Shown here: one piece after another, positions 52,879 to 62,150 of the stretch
Layout: each line of letters opens with the position of its first letter
How positions within the stretch are numbered: the stretch's first letter is position 1
The notes under the pieces: model-generated
Told to the model about the DNA's origin: nothing
The model's input: only the letters and a program-made list of their open reading frames with translations
The model's database searches: none
Assembly (NCBI RefSeq): GCF_047344985.1
Contig: NZ_CP178861.1
Coordinates: 2,046,001-2,110,000, forward strand
Reading direction: 5' to 3'
Length of the DNA stretch: 64,000 nucleotides
Origin: Bdellovibrio sp047344985
Lineage (GTDB): Bacteria; Bdellovibrionota; Bdellovibrionia; Bdellovibrionales; Bdellovibrionaceae
Translations under genes and position numbers: made by a program

Positions 52879-53703
52879 ATGGAATTGAAAGTTAAAATAA
52901 TAAATTTCTTTTCAAAGATGTACGATTCCCTCAAAGCAGCAATTCAACTCTGGCTAGCTCGAAGGAGTTTTTATGCCTTCATTATTGACTCTTCCTCAAA
53001 AGGATTTCTGACGTCAGAAGAACGCGCGCAAATCGAGGATAGAGCAAAACAACTGTTGTTAACATTTAACGACTTCGGGTCCACAAAGAAAAAAGCTTAT
53101 CGTGCAGCTTTGTCCAATCTCCAACGTCAATCAGAAATCACAAAAGAAATGGAATTGAACATGGATGCAATCCAAGGATTTCTCCAAATTCCATTCGAAG
53201 AAATCGAAAAAGAAAAAACAAAACTTGATCGTCTTCGTTTAATTACTGAAGTTCGCTATGGAAACTTACCAATACTACATCGCTGCCCTATCATCCTTCA
53301 AAAAAATGAAATCGCATATTGGTCGGAACCGGCGGAACTGATGGAAGTAAGAGTCATTGGTAGACGATACGAAGGTGGATCTTCTGGGGTAAGCATTCGC
53401 ATCATGAAAGGCGTCTCCTACAGAGTAGGAAATCATCGCGGCAGAATGGTTACGGATAAAGCTCTCCTTGCCGTCGCTCAAGGACAACTTATCGTGACGA
53501 ACAAACGTTTGGTCTTCTCTGGCGACGCCAAGTCCTTTGACGTTAAAATTGAAAAAATACTCAATATCAATTACACAGATGACGGAATTCTTTTCACAAC
53601 AGCTAATCGAGAAAAACCGTATGCTGCCCGTTTCAAAAATCTATCTGATGTGGAGATTGTTGAGGAAATCATTAGAGCAGCAATTCAAAGGTTCGCTGCT
53701 TAG
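52879..53703 (+). CDS. Protein with C-terminal PH/GRAM-like domain
   Basis: A 275-residue protein (ATG at 52879; a TTG at 52852 would add nine residues). The N-terminal half is helical. The C-terminal domain (about residues 150-275) has the bacterial PH-like pattern GQLIVTNKRLVFSGDAKSFDVKIEKILNINYTDDG in two adjacent strands-and-turn blocks, a fold often used to bind membranes or partners. It is followed 3 bp later by a membrane-anchored gene, so the two probably act together. Confidence 0.7.
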   Translation: MELKVKIINFFSKMYDSLKAAIQLWLARRSFYAFIIDSSSKGFLTSEERAQIEDRAKQLLLTFNDFGSTKKKAYRAALSNLQRQSEITKEMELNMDAIQGFLQIPFEEIEKEKTKLDRLRLITEVRYGNLPILHRCPIILQKNEIAYWSEPAELMEVRVIGRRYEGGSSGVSIRIMKGVSYRVGNHRGRMVTDKALLAVAQGQLIVTNKRLVFSGDAKSFDVKIEKILNINYTDDGILFTTANREKPYAARFKNLSDVEIVEEIIRAAIQRFAA

Positions 53704-53706
53704 GAA

Positions 53707-54390
53707 ATGAAAACAGTCAAACTTTTCTTCAAAATCCTAGCTGTCTTGTTTGCAATCGTTTTGGTTGTGGTATTTCTGCCTTTTATGATTGGATTCATTG
53801 ATTTTGGTCCGACAGTAGATGCTTATAGAATTAATAATGCAGAGTTCGAGGAAACAACATTCAACGAACTTGCAACACGCCAACAGGTTTCAGACGGAGA
53901 AGCGACACGCCCACAATTCCCGGTGACCTACCATGCAATCAAAGCTGGAAAAGGAACTGTCTTAGCCGTCAGATCCTTTCACGATCCCTCGATCGGTTTT
54001 GACGACGAAGTTTTCTGGAAGCTTACAATTTGGATGCCCTCTTACAAAGAGGGTGTCTACGACCTTACGAAACAAAATGACATTATTGTCTTCTTCACTC
54101 GCGGCGGATCTGCATGGCCAGACAAAATGTGTGCTGGAGAATTGAAGCTTGGGACTCTCACCGTTGAACAAAATCGCATCTCAGTTAATTCGACTCTTCA
54201 TTGTGAAAAACGAAACAAGGATTTTGAGGTAAAAGGCTCCTGGAAACTCTCTGAGTTAGACGTAAAAAATCTTGATTATTGGATCGGTAAAAAAGGGGCT
54301 TCTTACACCTACGAAGAGACATATTATCGAGGAACTTTACACAAAATTCTTAGTTGGTTCTTTGAGAAGTTCTTCGGCAAAGACACATAA
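53707..54390 (+). CDS. Membrane-anchored hypothetical protein
   Basis: A 227-residue protein with one N-terminal transmembrane segment (about residues 9-30, ending VVFLPFMIGFIDFG) and a soluble outer domain with two cysteines (KMCAGE, LHCEKR). GGAA precedes the ATG only 3 bp after the PH-like gene. No family recognised. Confidence 0.66.
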   Translation: MKTVKLFFKILAVLFAIVLVVVFLPFMIGFIDFGPTVDAYRINNAEFEETTFNELATRQQVSDGEATRPQFPVTYHAIKAGKGTVLAVRSFHDPSIGFDDEVFWKLTIWMPSYKEGVYDLTKQNDIIVFFTRGGSAWPDKMCAGELKLGTLTVEQNRISVNSTLHCEKRNKDFEVKGSWKLSELDVKNLDYWIGKKGASYTYEETYYRGTLHKILSWFFEKFFGKDT

Positions 54391-54634
54391 GTTGTTGTCC
54401 CACGTCATATACACACTGAAATTTAGTGACACACAAATAAGCAATATTCCAATGACAAAATCAAAAGCTCGTCGAGCAATTCAATGCCCTGAAAAATCAA
54501 GGCAATACAGTCATTACGTCACAAATAGCTTTAATATAAGCACAGCATCATTGTTCATTGTCATAAATATTCTGAAATAACCTTAACAATTGTATTTTGA
54601 AGTACGCAATCACTTGGTAAGATACAAAAAAGAT

Positions 54635-54666
54635 GCTTCTGTGTCCGTTCGAGCAGACACAGAAGC
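54635..54666 (-). terminator. Orphan hairpin in the 380-bp gap before phoD-like gene
   Basis: GCTTCTGTGTC pairs perfectly with GACACAGAAGC around a 10-nt loop. On the minus strand it is followed by ATCTTTTTTG, a proper terminator tail, although no minus-strand gene precedes it. The gap 54391-54770 holds nothing else recognisable. Confidence 0.6.
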
Positions 54667-54770
54667 GATAAAAATAACCGAGATGGTGTTTCTCAAAGTT
54701 GCTTTTTCTGTTGTGTAACAAGCCTGACGTGAAATCCCTCTCATTGCAAACATTTTTTCGAGGGGGAAAA

Positions 54771-56393
54771 ATGGAATCGGTACGTTCTGGTAGTCATAAT
54801 TTTATCCACGTTTTCTTAGGACGTGGACACAATGGGGCTCAAAAGATTGTTCTTTGTGCGCCTTTTCAAACAGACTTCGACGAGGTGGAATGCATACTGA
54901 GCTTAAGCGGAGTCGCACTTCCACCAATGAAAGCTAAGGTACAAGATCCACAAGTCAGAAACTTCGTTTTTGAATTTCATGGATTAATTCCCGGTGGAAA
55001 GTATACCTATCGCTTCACCAAAAAAGGCGAAACACTAAATTTGGGAGCAGGCCTTGTGGAGTCGGACCTTCGCTTCACCTACTGGAGCACTTTAGATGCA
55101 GGTGCTGAAACGGTTCTCATGAGCTGTAACGGCGTATACATCTTCAAAGATCAAAATAAAAAGTGGGACATGTGGCGTCGCCTTGAAACGACTGTCGCAA
55201 ATTCTAAAAATCCACCAAAGCTTTTGATCCTTGGTGGAGATCAATATTATCAAGATGACACCGAGAAAGAGTTTTATGAAAAACTCAAGGGCGATGTGAC
55301 TCCTGAACTTAGAAATGAAGTTAAAATGGCAGCTATTCGTCGAGCATGGGAACAGACCTCTGACCCAAGCTACCGCCGTCTAATGGCGCAAATCCCCTCT
55401 ATTGCTATGTGTGACGATCACGACTTCACAGATGGCGCAGGAGGCAGATTCTGCGATATACATGGTAACTTCGAGCCAGCTTGGCTTATTTACCGCGATA
55501 TTCTTGTTGAGGTCTTTGAAGCATTCCAAGCGTCAAGAAATCCAGAACCTTTAATCAAAAAAACGAAAAGTGCTTACTCATTCAGCCTAGACTTAGGAGA
55601 TTCAGCTCTTGTGGCTTTAGATATGCGCACTGAGAAGAATTCACGCAAATCTTTACTCATGGAAGATGACCATAAGAATGAAGTTTTAAAAGCAATCCGC
55701 AGTCTAAAACACAAAAACATCATGCTACTTCTACCAGTAGTCCCTCTAAGGAATTCCCGTGAAATTGAATCATTGCTTCTCCTGATGTCGATGATTTTCG
55801 AAAGCAAGGATGTTGAAAATTTCTTAAAGGGTATCAGTCCGAAAATAAAGGAAGGGGCTGACTACGTCGCAGGCTTAAAGGACGACCTTGAAGACGCTCT
55901 AACCTCTCCACCCTCCCTGCCATTCTTTACGGAACTACTGGACGCGATCTCTGAGCAAGCATTGAATGGTGTCCAATTTACGATTCTCTCCGGGGACATC
56001 CACACCGGAGGCTCCGTAGAAATGAAAGTAACTAAGAACGGAAAAACCTTTGCGGTACCTATTCTGGTATCTTCTCCAATTGGGTATAATCCTATGCCCA
56101 AACTAGTAGAGGGTGCCCTAAAAGAATCGTCGTCGATTCTTATTAATAGTGGAAATCTACAAATTGCAGCCGTAGCGAACCAATTTTATCCAAAAAGAAA
56201 TTTCGTCTTTTTGAAACCTGGCTTACTTAACACTACTGAAAAAAGCAGAGCAGCGAGAATTTTTGTAGAAGGTGTTTCTGGTTACCGTTACATGCCGATT
56301 GATCTCTGGAATGAACTTGAACCGGAATTTAATTCAGTTTCTGTAGTGCCGATCGCAAAGTTTGAACCGACACCACAAATTGACCTCGCATAA
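54771..56393 (+). CDS. PhoD-like metallophosphatase
   Basis: A 540-residue protein from the ATG at 54771 (AGGGGGA upstream). An N-terminal Fn3-like region (about 1-110) is followed by the PhoD phosphatase domain, with GGDQYYQDD, CDDHDFTDGAGG and LSGDIHTGGSV carrying metal ligands. PhoD-family enzymes hydrolyse phosphomono- and diesters with iron and calcium. No signal peptide is seen in the chosen start, so it may be cytoplasmic. A structured repeat begins 3 bp after the stop codon. Confidence 0.86.
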   Translation: MESVRSGSHNFIHVFLGRGHNGAQKIVLCAPFQTDFDEVECILSLSGVALPPMKAKVQDPQVRNFVFEFHGLIPGGKYTYRFTKKGETLNLGAGLVESDLRFTYWSTLDAGAETVLMSCNGVYIFKDQNKKWDMWRRLETTVANSKNPPKLLILGGDQYYQDDTEKEFYEKLKGDVTPELRNEVKMAAIRRAWEQTSDPSYRRLMAQIPSIAMCDDHDFTDGAGGRFCDIHGNFEPAWLIYRDILVEVFEAFQASRNPEPLIKKTKSAYSFSLDLGDSALVALDMRTEKNSRKSLLMEDDHKNEVLKAIRSLKHKNIMLLLPVVPLRNSREIESLLLLMSMIFESKDVENFLKGISPKIKEGADYVAGLKDDLEDALTSPPSLPFFTELLDAISEQALNGVQFTILSGDIHTGGSVEMKVTKNGKTFAVPILVSSPIGYNPMPKLVEGALKESSSILINSGNLQIAAVANQFYPKRNFVFLKPGLLNTTEKSRAARIFVEGVSGYRYMPIDLWNELEPEFNSVSVVPIAKFEPTPQIDLA

Positions 56394-56396
56394 ATC

Positions 56397-56518
56397 AGTC
56401 GATCAAATGCGGTGAGATCCAAGGCGGAGGAAGCTTGGTTTCCGGAGGCGTACAAATCAGTACGTCGAGGACAGCCAAGCTTCCAACAACAAAGGAGATC
56501 GCCACATTTCATCGGCTA
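56397..56518 (+). repeat. Structured repeat copy 4
   Basis: Outer stem CGAT with ATCG, AAATG with CATTT and GGTGA with TCGCC; middle stem GGAAGCTTGG with CCAAGCTTCC (perfect); inner hairpin GGCGTAC-AAATCA-GTACGTC followed by GAGGACAG. The block CAACAACAAAGGAGATC is conserved. It lies between the PhoD-like and nuclease genes, both on the + strand. Confidence 0.83.
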
Positions 56519-56532
56519 ATCACGGAGACAAC

Positions 56533-57339
56533 ATGAAATACATAATACTAACAATCCTCCTGTCGACGCTGATCTCCTGCCAAACAAAGCAAGCAGCTCC
56601 GGATCTTGCATTACAAGATGCCCAAGGCATTCAAGCAGAAGCTCTTCCAGCTAATACGCTTAAAATCTTAGACCATAAATACTTTGTCGTTATGTACGAC
56701 ACGAAGTACAGACTTGCTCGTTATGTCGTCTACGATCTAACTGCAGAACAAATTAGGAAATCTCGTCCAGGCACGAGAAAAGATTCTTTCAGACAAGACC
56801 CTCTCCTTAAAGGTGAGCCAAGTGTCGTCAGAGTCACAGAGTACGCGAACTCTGGATACGATAAAGGGCATTTGGCAAATTCAGCGGACTTCACGTTTGA
56901 ACCAGAGGCAAATCGCGCAACATTCTTAATGTCAAACATGGTTCCACAAAAGCCTCTTTTAAATCAACAAGCATGGCGCTTCCTAGAGGACCAAGTCCGT
57001 CTATGGGCCTGTGGCGAAAAGAAGATCAAGGTGATCACTGGGCCAGTATTAAAAGCGGGCCTGCCGACATTAAAGAGTGGTCTTCCCGTTCCTCAGGAAT
57101 TTTTCAAAATCGTTTTAGATGAAACGCCCCCAAAGAAAATGCTAGCTTTCATTTACACTCAAGAAGACTCCGAAGACGTCATGGCAAAACGCGAAGTGAA
57201 TCTCAAAGACCTAAGACAAAAAGTCTTCCCACAGATGGCAAAGGAATCTTTCTCCTCCTACCCCATCGTGCCAATTTCGAATTGGAAATCCGAAGACTGC
57301 TCACCTAAATCAAAAAACAAACGGATTGTAGGTAGATAA
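56533..57339 (+). CDS. DNA/RNA non-specific endonuclease (NucA/EndA type), lipoprotein
   Basis: A 268-residue lipoprotein (MKYIILTILLSTLISC). The beta-beta-alpha-Me nuclease core is DKGHLANSADFTFEPEANRATFLMSN split by short turns, with the catalytic His in DKGH (a variant of DRGH) and the metal-binding Asn in LLNQQAW. A long beta sheet with ITGPVL follows. The enzyme should cut DNA and RNA in the periplasm or outside the cell. It heads an operon with two further genes, 2 bp apart. Confidence 0.9.
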   Translation: MKYIILTILLSTLISCQTKQAAPDLALQDAQGIQAEALPANTLKILDHKYFVVMYDTKYRLARYVVYDLTAEQIRKSRPGTRKDSFRQDPLLKGEPSVVRVTEYANSGYDKGHLANSADFTFEPEANRATFLMSNMVPQKPLLNQQAWRFLEDQVRLWACGEKKIKVITGPVLKAGLPTLKSGLPVPQEFFKIVLDETPPKKMLAFIYTQEDSEDVMAKREVNLKDLRQKVFPQMAKESFSSYPIVPISNWKSEDCSPKSKNKRIVGR

Positions 57340-57341
57340 AA

Positions 57342-58487
57342 ATGTCGACAGTAGTCGTACTTGCATTCAAAACGGGAGAAATCGGAATTTGGGCAGACAC
57401 GATGGTCACTAGGAAGGCACCTGTTGGCCCAATAGCAGGAAGAACAACTCAAGGAGAAGCATTTCAACCAATTTCCACAAAGGACGGAGTGCTATACTTT
57501 GACGAAGGAGCCTGCAAAATTGGTGCTTTTGGCGACAAAACTATTTGTGCAATTACGACTGACAACTCCGACTTTGCCATTGAGTTAATAGTTAGAGTCG
57601 AAAAACGGTTATTTGATCCAATTTCTCTTCCAAACATTCATCACGATTTTCATTTTGCATTAGTCGATATGAGTGGAAAAGTCGGCAATCCTGGCTTTGC
57701 TCAGTATATTATTGCCACTGAAGTATCTGAGGGCAGATGTTTCTTCTTGTTAGAAGCTTCACGTAATGACAAAGGCGAATGCTTTCTAAACCATGGGGAG
57801 AAATTAGTCGTTAAGGGCGAAGAATGGGGAGATATATTCGGTTCAGGAAAGGCATACCTCGATAATATAAATAAATCGGGCCTTGCATCAGTTACTCAAT
57901 TTTATTACCAAGACTCATCGGCACAAAAGATTTTTCCCTTTTTAGTTGCTACGAACATTTCAAATTGGCTAAAAATTTCTACGAACAATTCTGCAGCGGG
58001 AGTTGGTGGCGCATTTTTAGGTCATCTTTTGACCGATAAAGGTATCATTACAACACCGGAGGCAATGCACGTTGTCGCCGATCCTTCTTCCGAAATTAAA
58101 GTTTTTTGTAAACATGTATACTCTGACTCAGTTTTCACAGTTCATGATTTGGTTTCGAGACACTTAATGAAATTCGAAACCTTGGATGGGGCTATGAAAC
58201 GCTGGAACAATGCCGCAGCTGACTTAACAAAAAATGATGAAATTGCGATGCATTTTTCTTCTCCATTCATCGCCGTAGATAAAAGATCAGAAGAAGATCC
58301 AGATGCGCCTAATGTTAGCATCGTAGAAAACCAAGAGGGAAAAAATGCTATGCATGGACCACATTTTGAGTCTGATGCTGTTGTCTATCCACTACCAGAG
58401 GAGCCAATTTCATTTACTCCTAGTAATGGGATCAAGCTTACATTAAAGATGTCAAAGTATATTCCAAGAGAGTCAGGCAAGCCATAA
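57342..58487 (+). CDS. Proteasome-like (Ntn hydrolase) hypothetical protein
   Basis: A 381-residue protein. The opening MSTVVVLAFKTGEIGIWADT and the later GACKIGAFGDKTICAITTDN resemble the N-terminal strands of proteasome-like Ntn hydrolases, where a Ser or Thr exposed after Met removal is the nucleophile. The second half is unrecognised. It has no signal peptide. It follows the nuclease gene by 2 bp and shares a base with the next gene's start (TAATG), so the three are one operon. Activity is inferred only. Confidence 0.58.
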   Translation: MSTVVVLAFKTGEIGIWADTMVTRKAPVGPIAGRTTQGEAFQPISTKDGVLYFDEGACKIGAFGDKTICAITTDNSDFAIELIVRVEKRLFDPISLPNIHHDFHFALVDMSGKVGNPGFAQYIIATEVSEGRCFFLLEASRNDKGECFLNHGEKLVVKGEEWGDIFGSGKAYLDNINKSGLASVTQFYYQDSSAQKIFPFLVATNISNWLKISTNNSAAGVGGAFLGHLLTDKGIITTPEAMHVVADPSSEIKVFCKHVYSDSVFTVHDLVSRHLMKFETLDGAMKRWNNAAADLTKNDEIAMHFSSPFIAVDKRSEEDPDAPNVSIVENQEGKNAMHGPHFESDAVVYPLPEEPISFTPSNGIKLTLKMSKYIPRESGKP

Positions 58488-59329
58488 TGACAACGATATC
58501 ATTCGGGGTAGTAGTTTTTATCGTTTCCTTGGCATATTGGATTCTAGATACATTCTTTGATACGCATACTTTTTGGAGTAGGGTCGCGAAAACGATAGCA
58601 TTTTTGCTTGTTATTGGAACAGGTTTTTCGACTTTTTTATCGTACAAAGAGACAGCAGAAGCTGAATTAAAGGCTAACGAATCCGCAAAAACGATTTTGC
58701 AACTTGAAAACAAAGTTCTAATACAAGAGAAAAAACTTCTCACACAAGAAGTAAGAAGTTTAAAAATACAATCAGAACTGACGGAAGAAAAAAATAGAAT
58801 AAAAGCTTTTTCAGCCGAAATTTATGTAACCATTAAAGGCAACTGGACACCAGAAACGTCGCCTTACGCTCCGAATGCAATAATACAGCCAATTCAGGAC
58901 ACGGTTCTCCTTATTGCGTATCCCAATCCGAAGCCTCGATGGCGTCCATTGTATTTTTATCCTAGCCAAATGTTTAACCTATTCGAGGGTGCGCCTGGGA
59001 ATTTATTCTTCTATGCAACTCTTAGCTTGAGAAGTGATGCCGATATATTTGCAGCAAAAAAGTCAGAAACCTTGGAATTACAAAAATATGAAATCAGAGT
59101 CCCGTTGCTTAGATGGCAAGCTTTATCAAAAGTGCCATTAACAGTAACATACTCAAAAATTGACTTAAGAGTGAATGATTCGGAAATTTACACCTTACAG
59201 CGCCAAATGAATGAAACATTCCTTCCCGCTCCGCCTTCTGGAATTTACGGCGATCTAAGTGGACAGTACCTAACGATTCCCTTAATCTTTACTAAAAAGG
59301 ATTTCATTCGATATAAGATAAAAAGGTGA
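58487..59329 (+). CDS. Two-TM coiled-coil protein
   Basis: A 280-residue protein with two transmembrane segments (about residues 4-22 and 35-52), then a coiled coil (about 58-110, LENKVLIQEKKLLTQEVRS) and a soluble C-terminal domain with a beta-rich pattern. It is translationally coupled to the Ntn-hydrolase-like gene. The pair could be a membrane-linked enzyme and partner or a sensor-effector module; no known family is recognised. Confidence 0.62.
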   Translation: MTTISFGVVVFIVSLAYWILDTFFDTHTFWSRVAKTIAFLLVIGTGFSTFLSYKETAEAELKANESAKTILQLENKVLIQEKKLLTQEVRSLKIQSELTEEKNRIKAFSAEIYVTIKGNWTPETSPYAPNAIIQPIQDTVLLIAYPNPKPRWRPLYFYPSQMFNLFEGAPGNLFFYATLSLRSDADIFAAKKSETLELQKYEIRVPLLRWQALSKVPLTVTYSKIDLRVNDSEIYTLQRQMNETFLPAPPSGIYGDLSGQYLTIPLIFTKKDFIRYKIKR

Positions 59330-59332
59330 ATT

Positions 59333-59593
59333 CTAAATCTTTATAAATGTTTCGCCATCAAATGATATCTCTAGATTGAAGTTACTCTCAAAAATTTTTA
59401 CTTTCAGTAGTTTTCCAAAATAGTTTTTCTTCTCTTCATACACTGCAGTGGCGATACCCGAATTGTTAATATGCGCGACGACATCCGTTGCATATTCTTC
59501 AGGACATTTAGTATAAAAAACGCCACCCTCAGGTTTCTGTTTACGAGCCATTTCCAACAATCGGTCGACTTCTTTGCGTAAGATCGGATCCAT
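59333..59593 (-). CDS. Small hypothetical protein
   Basis: An 86-residue soluble protein with a helical first half (DPILRKEVDRLLEMARKQ) and a strand-rich second half. AGGAGAA lies upstream of the ATG. No family recognised. It is followed on the right by another short minus-strand frame of doubtful status. Confidence 0.58.
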   Translation of the reverse strand: MDPILRKEVDRLLEMARKQKPEGGVFYTKCPEEYATDVVAHINNSGIATAVYEEKKNYFGKLLKVKIFESNFNLEISFDGETFIKI

Positions 59594-59604
59594 TCTTTCT
59601 CCTA

Positions 59605-59790
59605 TTATATTTTTTCTGTTACATACTTAGGATACGGGCAAAGCGGACAACGGTTAAAGAGCGATATTATTTGTTTCCAATATTTAAGGATTCGATGGTT
59701 ATTAAATCGCTGGCACGTCAATTGTACTAAGCAAGTGGTAAGCCAACCATAGTCCATTAAGTAACTGATCAGATCCAATTCAGATGCCAT
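59605..59790 (-). CDS. Possible small protein, doubtful
   Basis: A 61-codon frame from the ATG at 59790 (MASELDLISYLMDYGWL) ending with a CPLCPYP segment. The sequence looks protein-like and has four cysteines, but no ribosome-binding site is visible. The open frame extends further upstream only through the two-hairpin module, which is not coding. Could be a real small gene in the 59593 transcript or chance. Confidence 0.35.
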   Translation of the reverse strand: MASELDLISYLMDYGWLTTCLVQLTCQRFNNHRILKYWKQIISLFNRCPLCPYPKYVTEKI

Positions 59791-59793
59791 AAT

Positions 59794-59853
59794 AGTCGAC
59801 GATATGCCTTCAGCATAAGAAAAACGGGCTAGGCGAAGCATCGCCTCAGACAA
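59794..59853 (+). repeat. Two-hairpin module preceding structured repeat copy 5
   Basis: Hairpin TATGCCTTCAGCATA, then GGCGAAGCATCGCC (GGCGA with TCGCC) and TCAGACAA. Compared with 49160 both hairpins have changed in sequence yet keep pairing. The long repeat begins 31 bp downstream. Confidence 0.75.
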
Positions 59854-59883
59854 TTTTCACGAGAAGGCCTGTTTCATGTACTC

Positions 59884-60008
59884 AAGATTGATCAAAAGCG
59901 GACAGATGCGCGGCGGAGGGGCTCTTTCGAAATGAGGCGTACGAGTCAGTACGTCGCAATGAAGAAGGAGTCCCGACAACAAAGCAGATAGCCGTTTTTC
60001 ATCAACCT
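59884..60008 (+). repeat. Structured repeat copy 5
   Basis: Outer stem ATTGAT with ATCAAC-side ATCAA and AAAAGCGG with CCGTTTTT; middle stem GGGGCTCTTT with AAGGAGTCCC (two G-T pairs keep it closed); inner hairpin GGCGTAC-GAGTCA-GTACGTC. Blocks CGAAATGA, GCAATGAAG and CGACAACAAAGCAGAT match copy 3. Ends 3 bp before the stop of the minus-strand gene at 60012. Confidence 0.83.
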
Positions 60009-60011
60009 ATT

Positions 60012-60509
60012 TTAATACACACTCGCCAAGAGACTTTTAATATCCTTATTCCCAATACGCACTGAACCTATCCAATGAAAATTTCCATCCAGAGGTATTG
60101 AAGCAGTCCCAGTTTGAACCCAACCGCCCACATGCATTGTTTCACCTTCAATACTTACTGACACAAAAACTGGATAAACTGGATACTTTTTCCTTCGAAA
60201 AATTCTTTCACCGTTGATATTCTCGGCTACTTTTTCATATCCACTTTTCACAAGCCAAGACTGCAATATAGATTCAACGTCTCCAGACACCTTAATTGAT
60301 GTTTTAAAGATCTCACCGTGTGAGTTTGGCACTAACATGTTTTTTTGGAGTTTCGCTACGAATATAAAAACTCCAATTATGAACAGAACCATTACTAAGA
60401 TCACGGCGAATTCAGCAAAAGGGAGCTTTCCTTTGATGACTGCGTTAAGCAGAACCCCAACAAACAAAACAATTAAAATAATTTTTAATGCTATTTCACG
60501 GCTTCTCAT
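60012..60509 (-). CDS. Two-TM hypothetical protein
   Basis: A 165-residue protein with two closely spaced transmembrane segments (about residues 8-25 and 32-52) and a cytoplasmic C-terminal domain of alternating helices and strands (SILQSWLVKSGYEKVAE, then RIFRRKKYPVYPVFVSV). No family recognised. Its stop abuts structured repeat copy 5. Confidence 0.64.
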   Translation of the reverse strand: MRSREIALKIILIVLFVGVLLNAVIKGKLPFAEFAVILVMVLFIIGVFIFVAKLQKNMLVPNSHGEIFKTSIKVSGDVESILQSWLVKSGYEKVAENINGERIFRRKKYPVYPVFVSVSIEGETMHVGGWVQTGTASIPLDGNFHWIGSVRIGNKDIKSLLASVY

Positions 60510-60705
60510 AATCTCAGCCTTCCAAGGAAAAACCCTTCTATAAATAATTTTATGTTGGCAGCAGTTTGTCGACTTATTTTTTATAGAAATCGTACTTTGA
60601 ATTCAAAATTAGTTTGGCGAAATATGCACAGAACGACGGTTTGGCTAGTCTTCGTCTGAAAGCTAGCTCCTATCCATTAATAGAGAATAGGAGCCACTAT
60701 TAAAA

Positions 60706-62115
60706 CTAGAACACAAGCTCAGAATTATTCACATAATAGAACTTAATGCGCCATTTTTGAGTACCGATAGGCATGGGCATGATCATTCCACCTTCAATAT
60801 TCACGATGCCTAAATTAGTACCGATAATTTTATCGACGCCTTTGGTCCAATACCCTCGAGCTCGGTCAGCGGTCACTTCCCAACCAACAATTGTTGTATT
60901 TCTTATGCCGAATTGATTCTGATAAACAGGCATATTGATTTCGCTGCTCATTACTTTAAACAAGCTGTCGTTCGGAGACGCCTTATTTCCGTATGTCCAC
61001 GTTGTTAAACCATCGTCTTTAGCGACATTCTGAACGGAAATTTTCGGTTCCTTTGTTGCCGCCATAAATAAAGAATCCACGAAGTTTCGTTTTTGATTTT
61101 CTGGGTCAGCGAAGTCTTTCACCAGAGCATCAATTTCAACCTGAAGAGATTTGCGACGCTCTTTGTTTTCAACAAGATCCGTTTTGAAATCCGTAATTTT
61201 ATTCGTCAAAGCCTTATATCGCGCTTGATAAGCATCATGACAAGACGTTGTCAGATTATTGTATTGCCAAGTCATGTCCCAGTAGCTTCTATAAAACTTT
61301 TTTAAATCGTGAACGTCATCCGCCGTCATGTTCACTCTGTTGCTCATAGTAGGCACCAGCGTTCTATAGTGCTTAAGCTCAGCGAGCTGAGGGATTCCCA
61401 CGTGATTTCGTTGGAACCACTTGAAGCAAGCATCAATGTCGGAGCGATCTGGCTCCGGATCATCAACATTCTTATCCAACACTCCCTCCATATACGTTCT
61501 CACATTGATAGTGATACTATGATCGCTGCGTTTTTTTTCAAAGGAAGCTCTCCCCTCTACTGAGAAAAGGTCCATCTTTGAAGCTTTAAGGGAGGCTTTA
61601 AAAGAATCCATCTTCGAGCTGTCATTGGTTTCACAGCGATAAACTGCAAAAAACCGCGCGCCGGTTTTTTGGCCATTGACGAAGTAGTCCCCATAGACTT
61701 CTCGGAAACCAGCAGGGTCTTTGGAATAATAATCAAGCGCTTCTTGCTTAATCCTCTTACTCGCGGGCAATCGGTCATATTCACTTGATTGATACTCAAC
61801 ACGGGCAACAATATTCAAAGTCTCTTTTGAGATCTTGATCTCGCTTAGGTATTCTACCTCTGCACTTGCCGAAAACGATGCGATGTTATATTCGCCCTTT
61901 AAGGAAATATCCAACATCTGATCAAGTTGGGATTTTGTTTCAATGTAATCATACACCGCAGGACTAAGTGCTACGGATGAAGAGCCAACGAACTCCGTTT
62001 CAAGCGCGTTTCCTACTTTCTCTCCAGTAATAGCATCAATACCGCCACCCATCTCAAAATCATCCCATCGAACCCCTGTTAGACCTAATTCTAACTTCAT
62101 TCCTTGATCTGACAT
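60706..62115 (-). CDS. Possible MACPF-like pore-forming protein
   Basis: A 469-residue soluble protein without signal peptide. The N-terminal third has amphipathic beta segments; at about residues 135-160 it reads FREVYGDYFVNGQKTGARFFAVYRC, recalling the conserved Y-G-x-x-(Y/F) block of MACPF/perforin-like proteins, followed by the SFKASLKASKM helical segment expected for a membrane-inserting region. The C-terminal third is a beta-rich domain (TWTYGNKASP, PMPIGTQKWRIKFYYVNN). The match is partial, so the family call is tentative; a pore-former would fit a predatory lifestyle. Confidence 0.45.
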   Translation of the reverse strand: MSDQGMKLELGLTGVRWDDFEMGGGIDAITGEKVGNALETEFVGSSSVALSPAVYDYIETKSQLDQMLDISLKGEYNIASFSASAEVEYLSEIKISKETLNIVARVEYQSSEYDRLPASKRIKQEALDYYSKDPAGFREVYGDYFVNGQKTGARFFAVYRCETNDSSKMDSFKASLKASKMDLFSVEGRASFEKKRSDHSITINVRTYMEGVLDKNVDDPEPDRSDIDACFKWFQRNHVGIPQLAELKHYRTLVPTMSNRVNMTADDVHDLKKFYRSYWDMTWQYNNLTTSCHDAYQARYKALTNKITDFKTDLVENKERRKSLQVEIDALVKDFADPENQKRNFVDSLFMAATKEPKISVQNVAKDDGLTTWTYGNKASPNDSLFKVMSSEINMPVYQNQFGIRNTTIVGWEVTADRARGYWTKGVDKIIGTNLGIVNIEGGMIMPMPIGTQKWRIKFYYVNNSELVF

Positions 62116-62150
62116 ATTTTTCTCCTATCTTATTAATTGCTTATTTATTT

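Noticed and set aside
59791..59853. N-terminal extension of the small minus-strand frame
   Set aside because: This extension is exactly the complement of the two-hairpin module, a non-coding repeat.
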